Below are positions 35,873-43,836 of a stretch of DNA of 64,000 bases, piece after piece. The stretch comes from Thermoactinospora rubra. Its GTDB lineage: Bacteria; Actinomycetota; Actinomycetes; Streptosporangiales; Streptosporangiaceae. The stretch's first letter is position 1. Each line of letters opens with the position of its first letter. The notes beneath the pieces were generated by a model, which did not search any database, was not told the origin of the DNA, and saw only the letters and a list, made by a program, of their open reading frames with translations. Where the stretch lies: the NCBI RefSeq assembly GCF_002093975.1, contig NZ_KZ084324.1:67606-131605 (forward strand), written 5' to 3'. Made by a program: the position numbers and the translations under genes.

Positions 35873-36604
35873 TCATTCCCACCGGAAGAGGCGTACGGCG
35901 AGCGCGCCGAACACCACCAGCCCGGCGGTCACCACGGCCAGGTGCGGCAGCTGGGGCGCATGGCCGGCCCAGGTGTCGCGCAGCGCCTGCACGAACGGCC
36001 CGGCGACCGAGTAGTCGCTGATGGTCCGCAGCACCGGGGGCATGACCTCCCGCGGTATCCACATCCCCGCCACGAACAGCATCGGGAACATCACGACCGT
36101 GCCGATGAGCGGCGCCGCCTTGCCGCTGGGCGCCACCGCCGCGATCACCAGGCCGATGGCCATGAGCGCCGCCGTACCCAGGACGAAGACCGGCACGAAG
36201 GCGAGGTGCGCGGGAACCGAGGACCCCAGCGCCAGGCGGGCGGCGGCGATCAGCACGGCGGCCAGCACGATCCCCACGACGAGGTTGATGATCAGCTGGA
36301 CCGCCAGCATCGACGCCGGGCTCACCGGCGTGGTCGACATGCGGCGCAGCACGCCCTGCTTGCGGTAGGTGGCCAGCACGCCGGGCAGGACGTTGAACGC
36401 CAGCGTGGCCAGGCCGAGCAGGAGCATGGTGGCCGGCAGCTGCGTGTCGACGAACCGCTGGCCGCCCAGGTTGGGGTCCGGCTTGGACAGGTCGGGGATG
36501 TTGCCGATGACCAGCAGCAGCATGAGCGGCAGGCCGAGGCTGAACAGCAGCGACCAGCCGTCGCGCAGGTGCAGCTTCGTCTCGATGGCCAGGATCTTGG
36601 TCAC
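35873..36604 (-). CDS. ABC-2 type transporter permease
   Basis: 243 residues from a GTG at 36604 that overlaps the ATPase stop as GTGA. Six hydrophobic spans, and the ABC-2 region VLPGVLATYRKQGVLRRMST followed by TPVSPASMLAVQLIINLVVG. The C-terminal segment FVAGMWIPREVMPPVLRTIS is typical of daunorubicin/DrrB-like exporters. Forms an exporter with the ATPase encoded upstream. Confidence 0.92.
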   Translation of the reverse strand: MTKILAIETKLHLRDGWSLLFSLGLPLMLLLVIGNIPDLSKPDPNLGGQRFVDTQLPATMLLLGLATLAFNVLPGVLATYRKQGVLRRMSTTPVSPASMLAVQLIINLVVGIVLAAVLIAAARLALGSSVPAHLAFVPVFVLGTAALMAIGLVIAAVAPSGKAAPLIGTVVMFPMLFVAGMWIPREVMPPVLRTISDYSVAGPFVQALRDTWAGHAPQLPHLAVVTAGLVVFGALAVRLFRWE

Positions 36605-37506
36605 GTGAGCTTCCTTCCGGTGAGCGCGAGGAACGCGTCGTCGAGGGTGGCCTGCTCGATCCGCAGGTCGGTGGGCACGACCCCGGCCGAGGCCAGGGCG
36701 AGGGTGACGGCGGAGGGCAGGTTGCCGGTGCCGCTCACCACGACCTGCTCGCCGCTGCGCCGGACGTCGGACACCTCGGGCAGGGCGAGCAGCAGCGCGT
36801 CGTCGAACGGGGCCGAGGGGCGGAAGCGCAGCCGCTGCTCGTCGCTCACCATGCCGACGAGCCCGGACGGCGTGTCCATGGCCACCACCCGGCCCGCGTC
36901 GATGAGGGCGAGCCGGTCGCACAGCCGTTCCGCCTCCTCCATGAAGTGCGTGACCAGCACGATCGTCACGCCGGACGCCCGGACCTGCTCGATCAGCTCC
37001 CAGGCGTCCCGCCGGGCCTGCGGGTCCAGCCCGGTGGTGAGCTCGTCCAGGATCGCCACGCGGGGGCGGCCCACGAGCGCGAGCGCGATCGACAGGCGCT
37101 GCCGCTGCCCGCCGGAGAGCTTGGCGTAGGCGGTGTCCCGTTTGGCGGCCAGGCCCATGCGTTCGATGAGTTCAGCCGTGTCGGCCGGGGAGTCGTAGAA
37201 GGACGCGAACAGCTCCAGCGCCTCCCACACCTTGATCTTCTCCGGCAGCTCCGCGCTCTGGAGCTGAACGCCGAGGGTACGGCGCAGCCGGTCCCGGTCG
37301 CGGCGCGGGTCGAGCCCGCAGACCTTGATCGTGCCGCCGTCCGGGACGCGCAGCCCGGCGACGCATTCGACGGTGGTCGTCTTGCCAGCCCCGTTGGGGC
37401 CCAGGATGCCGAAGATCTCCCCTTCGGCCACGGAGAAGCTGACGTCGGCCACCGCGACGTGATCGCGGTAGGCCTTGCGGAGGCCGTTGACCTCGATGGC
37501 TTTCAT
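36601..37506 (-). CDS. ABC exporter ATP-binding protein (DrrA-like)
   Basis: 301 residues. Walker A FGILGPNGAGKTTTVECVAG, signature KLSGGQRQRLSIALALVG, Walker B VAILDELTTGLDPQARR, H-loop LVTHFMEEAERL. The C-terminal 75 residues (ALPEVSDVRRSGEQVVVSG, TLDDAFLALTGRKLT) are the DrrA-type regulatory domain. No clear ribosome site precedes the ATG at 37506, and an in-frame GTG lies two codons upstream, so translation may be leaderless. Divergent from the two-component system at 37615, which may control it. Confidence 0.93.
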   Translation of the reverse strand: MKAIEVNGLRKAYRDHVAVADVSFSVAEGEIFGILGPNGAGKTTTVECVAGLRVPDGGTIKVCGLDPRRDRDRLRRTLGVQLQSAELPEKIKVWEALELFASFYDSPADTAELIERMGLAAKRDTAYAKLSGGQRQRLSIALALVGRPRVAILDELTTGLDPQARRDAWELIEQVRASGVTIVLVTHFMEEAERLCDRLALIDAGRVVAMDTPSGLVGMVSDEQRLRFRPSAPFDDALLLALPEVSDVRRSGEQVVVSGTGNLPSAVTLALASAGVVPTDLRIEQATLDDAFLALTGRKLT

Positions 37507-37614
37507 GGTCACGACGCTAGGGACGGCCGTTGCCGCCGGGTATCCAGGCAGCTGCCCGGAAGGGGTGTACCTAGGTGCAAGGACGCCGTCCCGTCCGCCG
37601 GGCACACTGGAGGC

Positions 37615-39027
37615 ATGCTGCGAACGCTCGCCCGGATACCGGTGGTGGTCTTCTTCGCCGCGGTGGAGGCGGCGACGTTCCTGGTCGCGTTCTGCCTGGG
37701 GATCCTGGCGATCGGCCTGGGCATGGTGTTCCTGTTCCCGCCCATGGTCGGCATGGTCAGGCCGCTGGCGGACAGGGCCAGGCGGCAGGCGCGGGCGTGG
37801 TCCGGCATCGAGGTCGCCCCGCCGTACCTGCCGGAGCCCCCGCCGCCGCGGCCGGGGCCCGACGGGTGGTATCGGGTGGACCGCACGCTGTACCGGACGC
37901 CGCGCTATCCGGCCTGGCACAGCCGGTTCAGGTGGCTGCTGCGGGATCCGGCCACGTGGCGGGACCTGCTGTGGCTCATGCTCGACCCGCTGGCCAAGCT
38001 GCTGGCCGTGCCGTTCCTGCTGGTGCTTCCCGGCCCCGCCGCGCGGGCCTACGCGCTGTGGGTGCGGCTGCTGCTCGGCCACACCACGGCCAGCCGGCTG
38101 GCCGGGCGGGTCCAGCACCTCACGCAGGTGCGCAGCATCGCCGTCGACTCCCAGGCCGCCGAGATGCGCAGGATCGAACGCGACCTCCACGACGGCGCGC
38201 AGGCCAGGCTGGTGGCGCTCGGCATGACGCTCGGCGCCGTCGAGCAGCTCGTCGACCGTGACCCGGCGGCGGCGAAGGCCCTGCTGGCCAAGGCGCGCGA
38301 GGCGTCCGCCGAGGCGCTCACCGAGCTGCGCCGGGTGGTGCGCGGCATCCATCCGCCGGTGCTGGCCGAACGGGGGCTGGCCGACGCCGTGCGGGCCCTG
38401 GCCATGGACAGCCCGCTGCGGGTGAGCGTGGAGGTGGACCTGCCCCACCGCACGGAGCCGCCCGTCGAGGCCGCGGTGTACTTCGCCGTCAGCGAGCTGC
38501 TGTCCAACGCCGCCCGCCACGGCGGCGCCACGCAGGCGCTCGTGGACATCAGCCACAACGGCTCCGCCCTCCGCGTGACCGTCACCGACGACGGCGCCGG
38601 CGGCGCCGACCCGGCCCAGGGCAGCGGTCTGTACGGCATCGAACGCCGGCTGGCCGCCTTCGACGGGGTCCTCGCCCTCCACAGCCCGCCCGGCGGCCCG
38701 ACCACCGTGACGATGGAGATCCCCGGGGTGCTGCCCACGCCCTGGCACGGGATGAAGAAGATGCCGCGCTGGAAGACGGCCCTGGTCCTGGGCCTGTGGG
38801 CCACGGCGTGGTGCCCGCTGTTCCCGCAGGGCCTGGTCGCGGCCTGCTTCAAGATCTTCAACGCCGAGCACATCCGCTCGTGGTTCCTCGCGCTCTACCT
38901 GCCCCCGGCCTGGCAGTGGCCGACTATCGCCTTTATGATCACGCTGGGCGTGATCATGTACGCCTTCGCGTTGCTGCTGCCCGCGGCGCACACGGACGAG
39001 GTGGAACGGTGCCGGTTCGCGTCCTGA
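37615..39027 (+). CDS. NarL-type sensor histidine kinase with C-terminal membrane spans
   Basis: 470 residues from the ATG at 37615 (GGAGGC just upstream). The N-terminus has two spans (VVVFFAAVEAATFLVAFCLG, then MVFLFPPMVGMV) and a further hydrophobic pair near residues 130-155. The dimerisation domain of the HisKA_3 type has the phospho-His in EMRRIERDLHDGAQARLVAL. The ATPase domain has ELLSNAARHGGATQA (N-box) and GSGLYGIERRLAAF. Unusually, about 85 residues follow the ATPase domain and contain two more hydrophobic segments (WKTALVLGLWATAWCPLF and IAFMITLGVIMYAFALLL). Overlaps the response regulator gene by 19 bases. Confidence 0.9.
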   Translation: MLRTLARIPVVVFFAAVEAATFLVAFCLGILAIGLGMVFLFPPMVGMVRPLADRARRQARAWSGIEVAPPYLPEPPPPRPGPDGWYRVDRTLYRTPRYPAWHSRFRWLLRDPATWRDLLWLMLDPLAKLLAVPFLLVLPGPAARAYALWVRLLLGHTTASRLAGRVQHLTQVRSIAVDSQAAEMRRIERDLHDGAQARLVALGMTLGAVEQLVDRDPAAAKALLAKAREASAEALTELRRVVRGIHPPVLAERGLADAVRALAMDSPLRVSVEVDLPHRTEPPVEAAVYFAVSELLSNAARHGGATQALVDISHNGSALRVTVTDDGAGGADPAQGSGLYGIERRLAAFDGVLALHSPPGGPTTVTMEIPGVLPTPWHGMKKMPRWKTALVLGLWATAWCPLFPQGLVAACFKIFNAEHIRSWFLALYLPPAWQWPTIAFMITLGVIMYAFALLLPAAHTDEVERCRFAS

Positions 39028-39665
39028 TCGCCGAGGACCTCTACCTGCTCAGGGACGGGCTCGTGCACCTGCTCCAGGCGCACGGCTGCACGGTGGTCGC
39101 GGCCGTGGAGAGCGGCCCCGAGCTGCTGCGCGGGCTGGTCGAGCTGCGTCCCGACGTGTCGATCGTGGACGTACGGCTGCCGCCGACGTTCACCGACGAG
39201 GGGCTGCAGGCGGCGCTGGAGGCGCGCAAGCGGGTTCCGGGCCTGCCGATCCTCGTGCTCTCGCAGCACGTCGAGCAGCTGTACGCCCGGGAGCTGCTGG
39301 CGGACGGGTCGGGCGGCGTCGGATACCTGCTGAAGGACCGGGTGTTCAACGCTTCGCAGTTCATGGAGGCCGTTCACAGGGTCGCCGACGGAGGCACGGC
39401 CATGGACCCGGAGGTCATCGCCAAGCTGCTGGCCAGCAACTCGCGGCACGAGCCCCTGGGCCGCCTCACGCCGCGGGAGCGGGAGGTCCTGGCGGCGATG
39501 GCGGAAGGCCGGTCGAACGCGGCGATCTCGCAGCGGCTGTACCTGAGCGAGAGCGCGGTGGCCAAGCACACGGCCAGCATCTTCGCGAAGCTGGACCTGG
39601 CGCCTTCGGACGACGACAACCGCCGCGTCCTGGCCGTCCTGGCATACCTGAACGCCGTCAAGTAA
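39009..39665 (+). CDS. NarL/LuxR family response regulator
   Basis: 218 residues from a GTG at 39009 preceded by GAGGTGG. Receiver domain: RVLIAEDLYLLRDGLVHLL, phospho-acceptor Asp in PDVSIVDVRLPP, switch residues in GYLLKDRV. C-terminal LuxR helix-turn-helix: RLTPREREVLAAMAEGRSNA and ISQRLYLSESAVAKHTASIF. Cognate to the overlapping histidine kinase. The divergent DrrAB-like exporter is the likely target by analogy with similar actinobacterial and LiaSR-like modules (inference). Confidence 0.93.
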   Translation: MPVRVLIAEDLYLLRDGLVHLLQAHGCTVVAAVESGPELLRGLVELRPDVSIVDVRLPPTFTDEGLQAALEARKRVPGLPILVLSQHVEQLYARELLADGSGGVGYLLKDRVFNASQFMEAVHRVADGGTAMDPEVIAKLLASNSRHEPLGRLTPREREVLAAMAEGRSNAAISQRLYLSESAVAKHTASIFAKLDLAPSDDDNRRVLAVLAYLNAVK

Positions 39666-39693
39666 CGGCCCGCCGTACGCCCCGCCCTCTTCC

Positions 39694-39750
39694 TTCCCCG
39701 CGCCCACGACCCTTCCCCGCACCCATGACCCTTCCCCATACCCACGACGG
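39694..39750. repeat. 19-bp tandem repeat, three copies
   Basis: Three adjacent 19-base units of the form TTCCCCGCRCCCAYGACCC at 39694-39712, 39713-39731 and 39732-39750. The third is diverged at the junction and the end. It lies in the 233-base gap between the response regulator and the dnaN paralogue. The rest of that gap shows no gene. Confidence 0.85.
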
Positions 39751-39898
39751 TGAGAAGCCGGGGTACGGCGGGCACCACCTACGGCGAGCCTCCACGCACC
39801 ACACGCCACTCGCAAGATCAAGCAAGCGATGGCACCGGCATTGTCGGTCCCGGCCGATACTTTGCTGTCGTGGCCCGCCGAGCGAAGGGGTGGATCAG

Positions 39899-40996
39899 GT
39901 GAAATTTCGGGTGAACCGCGATGTGCTGGCCGAGGCCGTGGCGTGGGCCGCTCGGGTGCTCCCCACCCGTCCCGCCGCGCCCGTGCTCTCCGGCCTGCTC
40001 CTCGAAGCAGGCGAAGAGCTGACCCTGTCGGCCTTCGACTACGACGTCTCCGCCCAGGCCACGGTCGACGCCGAGGTGTCCGAGCCGGGCAGCGTGCTGG
40101 TCCCCGGCCGCCTGCTCGCCGAGATCTCCCGCAGCCTCCCCGGCGACCACGTCGACGTCGTGACCGAGGGCGCCGAGGCCGTCCTCACCTGTGGCTCGGC
40201 CGAGTTCGGCCTGGTCACGATGCCCGTCGAGGACTTCCCGACCATGCCGAAGATGCCCCCCAAGATCGGCGCCATCGGAGGCGGCGTCTTCGCCACGGCC
40301 GTCGGCCAGGTCGCGCCCGCCGCCAGCCGTGACGACACCCTGCCCATGCTCACCGGGGTCCGGGTCGACATCGACGGCACCGCGGTGACGATGGCGGCCA
40401 CCGACCGCTACCGGATCGCGGCCCGCGAGTTCACCTGGCGGCCCGAGCGGGCCGACGTCTCCGTCTCGGCCATGATCCCGGCCCGGGTGCTGGTCGACGT
40501 CGCCAAGGCGTTGCGCGGCGGCGAGGTCGCGATCGCCATGGGCGGCGGCGTGGCCGGGTTCGAGAGCGTGGGCCGCAGCACCACCGTGCGGCTGCTCGAC
40601 GAGCAGTTCATCGACTACCGCTCCCGCCTCACCGGCGACTGGCCGATCAGGGCCGACGTCAGGGTGACGCCCTTCGTGGAGGCCATCAAGCGCGTCGCCC
40701 TGGTCGCCGAGCGCAACACGGCCATCCGCCTGACCTTCACCAAGGGCCAGGTGACGGTCCAGGCGGGCGGCGGCGAGCTGGGGCGCGGCGTCGAGGTGCT
40801 CGACTGCGACCTGCGCGGCGGCGAGATCGAGATCGGCTTCCAGTCGCAGTTCCTCCTCGACGGCCTGACCGGGGTGGAGTCGGAGTACGCGCGGATCAAC
40901 ATGGACTCGCCCACCCGCCCCGCGCTGATCACCGACGTGCCGGGCGACGCGGAGCCGGAGTTCCGCTACCTGGTCATGTCGTTGCGTCTGAGGTGA
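39899..40996 (+). CDS. DNA polymerase III beta-clamp family protein (DnaN paralogue)
   Basis: 365 residues from the GTG at 39899. Three clamp domains are recognisable: FRVNRDVLAEAVAWAARVLP, then MLTGVRVDIDGTAVTMAATDRYRIA (domain 2 signature), and a C-terminal PTRPALITDVPGDAEPEF then YLVMSLRLR, matching the usual C-terminus. The ring-shaped sliding clamp tethers polymerase. The housekeeping dnaN is expected beside dnaA, which is not in this window, so this is probably a second clamp, as known in some actinomycetes. It ends inside the 3' end of the convergent marR gene (23-base overlap). Confidence 0.88.
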   Translation: MKFRVNRDVLAEAVAWAARVLPTRPAAPVLSGLLLEAGEELTLSAFDYDVSAQATVDAEVSEPGSVLVPGRLLAEISRSLPGDHVDVVTEGAEAVLTCGSAEFGLVTMPVEDFPTMPKMPPKIGAIGGGVFATAVGQVAPAASRDDTLPMLTGVRVDIDGTAVTMAATDRYRIAAREFTWRPERADVSVSAMIPARVLVDVAKALRGGEVAIAMGGGVAGFESVGRSTTVRLLDEQFIDYRSRLTGDWPIRADVRVTPFVEAIKRVALVAERNTAIRLTFTKGQVTVQAGGGELGRGVEVLDCDLRGGEIEIGFQSQFLLDGLTGVESEYARINMDSPTRPALITDVPGDAEPEFRYLVMSLRLR

Positions 40997-41432
40997 CCTG
41001 CAGCTCGGCGAGCTTCCTCAGCGTCGCCTTGAACACGGCGAACTCCTCCTCGCCGACCGCCTGCGCGTAGCGCCGCTCGATGGCCGCCACGACCTCGTCC
41101 GAGCGGCGCATCATGTCCAGCCCCCGCTCGGTGGGCACGACCAGCTTGGCGCGCCGGTCGCTGGGGTCCGGCCGGCGCTCGACGTACCCCATGGCCACCA
41201 GGTCGTCGACGAGCGTCCCGATGACCTGCTTGTGCTGGCCGGACTGCGCCGCCAGGTCGGTGGCGCGGCTGCCCTCCTCGTCCAGGTACGCCAACACGGC
41301 CCCGTGCCGGGGCCCAGGCCCGCTCTTGTCCGTCCTGAGCTCCCGGGACATCTCCCGCTGGAGCCCGAACAGCACCCTGGCGATGAGGATGCCGAGATCC
41401 GGATCGGCCTGCTTCCGCTCACTGCGCCGCAT
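40974..41432 (-). CDS. MarR family transcriptional regulator
   Basis: 152 residues. The winged helix is seen as GAVLAYLDEEGSRATDLAAQ, SGQHKQVIGTLVDDLVAMGY and VERRPDPSDRRAKLVVPTER, the last being the wing. Divergent from an ABM/NmrA operon, with a 7-base perfect inverted repeat between the two starts. It very probably represses both. The inducer is unknown; such modules often respond to phenolics or quinones. Confidence 0.92.
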   Translation of the reverse strand: MRRSERKQADPDLGILIARVLFGLQREMSRELRTDKSGPGPRHGAVLAYLDEEGSRATDLAAQSGQHKQVIGTLVDDLVAMGYVERRPDPSDRRAKLVVPTERGLDMMRRSDEVVAAIERRYAQAVGEEEFAVFKATLRKLAELQVTSDATT

Positions 41433-41482
41433 ATTTAGTCACCAATCTTGACTGTCACTAAATTTGACTATATTGTCTTGGC
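41433..41482 (+). promoter_or_regulatory. MarR operator and overlapping leaderless promoter
   Basis: Inverted repeat ATTTAGT (41433-41439) and ACTAAAT (41457-41463). The forward promoter reads TTGACT (41448-41453), a 17-base spacer, and TATTGT (41471-41476). The ATG at 41483 is only 6 bases after the -10 and lacks a ribosome site, so the mRNA is probably leaderless. The -35 lies between the repeat arms, so bound repressor would block the polymerase. Confidence 0.7.
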
Positions 41483-41761
41483 ATGAGCACGATCGAACTG
41501 ACGAGGTTCCGCGCGACCCGAGCGGACGCCCTGCTCGCGGCCCGGCCCGCGATGCTGGCGGACTTCCGCGCCGACCGCGCCGGATTCCTCGGCGCCACAC
41601 TGGTGCGCCTGCCCGGCGACGAGTGGCTCGACATCGTCGAGTGGCGCTCGCCTGCGGACTTCGCGGCCTCCCGCGCCAAGGGAGCCAACCTGCCGGGCAT
41701 CCGTGCCTTCTTCGAAGCCATTGACGACCTGCTGTCCTCTGAGGAGGGGATTTCCGCATGA
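41483..41761 (+). CDS. Antibiotic biosynthesis monooxygenase (ABM)-like small protein
   Basis: 92 residues with an ABM / dimeric alpha-beta barrel pattern: TIELTRFRATRADALLAARP, then FLGATLVRLPGDEWLDIVEW and ADFAASRAKGANLPGIRAFF. Related proteins oxidise quinol-type aromatics without a cofactor or degrade haem. No residue here fixes the activity. Coupled to the NmrA-type gene by an ATGA overlap, both under the divergent MarR. Confidence 0.75.
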   Translation: MSTIELTRFRATRADALLAARPAMLADFRADRAGFLGATLVRLPGDEWLDIVEWRSPADFAASRAKGANLPGIRAFFEAIDDLLSSEEGISA

Positions 41762-42594
41762 CCATTCTGATCACCGGCGCCACCGGGACCGTGTCCTCGG
41801 CCCTGCTGCGCGCCCTGCCTTCTACCGAGAATGTACGGGTCCTGGTGCGCGACCCCGCCAAGGCGCCCGCCGGGGTGGAGGTCGCGGTGGGCGACCTCGA
41901 CGATCCCTCGACGCTTGAAAAGGCTTTCACCGGCGTGGACACCGTATGGCTGCTGACCGCGATGGGCCCGCAGGCCCCTCACGCCAGCATGAACGCCGTG
42001 TGGGCCGCCAGACAGGCGGGGGTGCGGCACGTCGTGCGCATGTCGGCCATCGGCGCCGCCCATGACGCGCCCACGCGCAACGGCCGCCTCCACGCCCTGT
42101 CCGACCTGGAGCTTCAGGCCTCCGGCCTGGGCTGGACCATCCTCCGGCCGGCGTTCTTCATGCAGAACCTCTTCGGCTCGGTCAACGGCGACACGTTGTA
42201 CGGCGGGCTCGGCGACGGCCGGGTGGGCATGATCGACACCCGCGACATCGCCGACTTCGCCGCCCACGTCCTCACCGACCCGGCCGCCCACTCGGGCAGG
42301 ACCTACACGTTGACGGGTCCGGCCAGCCTCTCCCTCCACGACGCGGCCGCCACACTCACCGAGGTGTACGGCACGCCCATCACCTACCGGCCCCTCCCGG
42401 AGGACGCGGTCCACCGGGCGCTGCTCGACGCGGGCTTCGGCGAGTGGATCTCGGCGGTGACGGTGGAGTACGGCAGGGCCTACGCCCGCGGCTGGGGCGA
42501 CTTCACCACGACGGACTTCCGCGACGTGCTCGGCCGCCCGGCCCGCTCCTTCCACGACTTCGCCCTCACCCACGCCGCCCAGCTCCGCCCCTGA
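41758..42594 (+). CDS. NmrA/NAD(P)-binding SDR-like oxidoreductase
   Basis: 278 residues. The Rossmann motif MTILITGATGTVSSALLRAL opens the protein, followed by VRVLVRDPAKAP, VEVAVGDLDDPSTLEKAFTG, VVRMSAIGAAHDAPT and SGLGWTILRPAFFMQNLFGS. These are typical of NmrA-like / QorB atypical short-chain dehydrogenases, which bind NAD(P)H and sense or reduce quinones. Second gene of the MarR-controlled pair. No catalytic YxxxK motif is seen, so it may be a sensor rather than an enzyme. Confidence 0.85.
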   Translation: MTILITGATGTVSSALLRALPSTENVRVLVRDPAKAPAGVEVAVGDLDDPSTLEKAFTGVDTVWLLTAMGPQAPHASMNAVWAARQAGVRHVVRMSAIGAAHDAPTRNGRLHALSDLELQASGLGWTILRPAFFMQNLFGSVNGDTLYGGLGDGRVGMIDTRDIADFAAHVLTDPAAHSGRTYTLTGPASLSLHDAAATLTEVYGTPITYRPLPEDAVHRALLDAGFGEWISAVTVEYGRAYARGWGDFTTTDFRDVLGRPARSFHDFALTHAAQLRP

Positions 42595-43069
42595 CAGCCA
42601 CCCAACCGCCCCATGAGCCCATGCTTTCGCCGGTCATGCTCCCTGGCGGCGTTCCCCCGGCGGAGGCACGGTGGTCGCGCCTGCGGCGCACTGCCGTGGC
42701 AGCGGGCTGGCGTGCTGGAGGAACAGCATTGCTGATGTGGCTGGTACGGCGTAGGGCTCTGACGGGCCGTAGGAGTGACGGGCCGTAGGAGTGACGGGCC
42801 GTAGGAGCTGCTGCCTCGCCGCCCCAAGGCACTGCGCTCCTTCGGGCGCCGGGTCGGCGGGAAGGGGTACGGCGGAGCCCGGCGCAACGAGGACGGCGCC
42901 CAGGGTGGGAACCACGGCGATCGCCCAAGAAGACGCCGTGACGGCGGCCGGCCACGCACACCCGGTGAGCGTCACCCTAGACAGGGCCCGGCCCCGGTCG
43001 GCGGGTGGGCGAAACCCGGCCCCGCCGTACAGGAAGAAAGAAAAGCCCCGCCGTACAAAAAGAAGAGAA
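42595..43069. other. 475-base gene-free stretch
   Basis: No convincing gene in any frame; open frames here are antisense or out of phase with no ribosome site. It contains a triple 16-base repeat (42760-42807) and, near 43018-43065, two copies of GCCCCGCCGTACA followed by purine-rich runs. It separates the NmrA gene from the convergent FadR-type regulator. Confidence 0.6.
42760..42807. repeat. 16-bp perfect tandem repeat, three copies
   Basis: TGACGGGCCGTAGGAG occurs three times head-to-tail without mismatch at 42760-42775, 42776-42791 and 42792-42807, in a non-coding region. Confidence 0.95.
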
Positions 43070-43747
43070 TTACACCTGCTCGGTCAGCGCGATGAGGATG
43101 TGCTCCATGCATGCGTGTCCCGCGCGCTCGGCCGCCGAGGCGTCGCCGGCCGCGATGGCGCGCGCGATCGCGTCGTGGGGGATGTAGCTCTTGTTCAGCG
43201 ACGTCCCAGCCGCCGTGATGCTCGCACGCAACGCCGCCGAGAAGTCCTCATACAGGTCGATCAGCACAAGGTTGTGCGTCGCGTGCACGACCGCCATATG
43301 GAACGCCAGGTCCGCCTCGACGAACTCCTCCGGCGTCCCCGACTTCCAGGCCCGCTCCCGCGCCTCCAGCGCGGCGTCGATGCGCTTGATGTCGTCCTCG
43401 GTGCGGCGAGTGGCGGCCAGGCGCGCGGCCTCGACCTCCAGCGCCCGCCGGACCTCGAGGATCTCCAGCTGCTCGGCCTGGCGCAGGCGGCGCAGCATGG
43501 CCCCGGACAGCTCGCTCGTGGCCCTGACGTAGGTGCCGTCGCCCTGGCGGCACTCCAGCAGCCCCGCGTGCGTGAGGGCGCGGACGGCTTCGCGGACCGT
43601 GTTGCGGCCGACTCCCAACTGCTCGGCCAGCACCGTCTCGGTCGGGATCTTGCGATTCATCGGCCACGAGCCAGAGGTGATCTGCTCCTTGAGTTGGTCG
43701 ATCACCTGGTCGACGAGCGAAGCCCGCTGCGCCGTACGCAGACTCAC
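43070..43747 (-). CDS. GntR family regulator, FadR/FCD subfamily
   Basis: 225 residues from a GTG at 43747 after CGGAGGAGG. N-terminal winged helix: SLVDQVIDQLKEQITSGSWP, IPTETVLAEQLGVGRNTVRE, AVRALTHAGLLECRQGDGTY. C-terminal FCD domain with metal-ligand-like residues: EADLAFHMAVVHATHN and a late AERAGHACMEHI. FCD regulators bind carboxylic-acid metabolites. A perfect 8-base dyad upstream suggests autoregulation. No metabolic operon is adjacent to indicate the ligand. Confidence 0.92.
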   Translation of the reverse strand: MSLRTAQRASLVDQVIDQLKEQITSGSWPMNRKIPTETVLAEQLGVGRNTVREAVRALTHAGLLECRQGDGTYVRATSELSGAMLRRLRQAEQLEILEVRRALEVEAARLAATRRTEDDIKRIDAALEARERAWKSGTPEEFVEADLAFHMAVVHATHNLVLIDLYEDFSAALRASITAAGTSLNKSYIPHDAIARAIAAGDASAAERAGHACMEHILIALTEQV

Positions 43748-43768
43748 AGTCCGCCTCCTCCGGGGAAC

Positions 43769-43800
43769 CCAGTCATCCTATGAGTCAATGACTGGTAGAC
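43769..43800 (-). promoter_or_regulatory. Candidate operator of the FadR-type regulator
   Basis: CCAGTCAT (43769-43776) and ATGACTGG (43788-43795) are a perfect inverted repeat, 22 bases upstream of the regulator's start. The right arm runs into GGTAGACC (43794-43801), similar to the GGT...ACC core of FadR-type sites. Confidence 0.6.
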
Positions 43801-43836
43801 CCTAATTATTCCAGGGCCCTCAGCACAACTCCGGAG

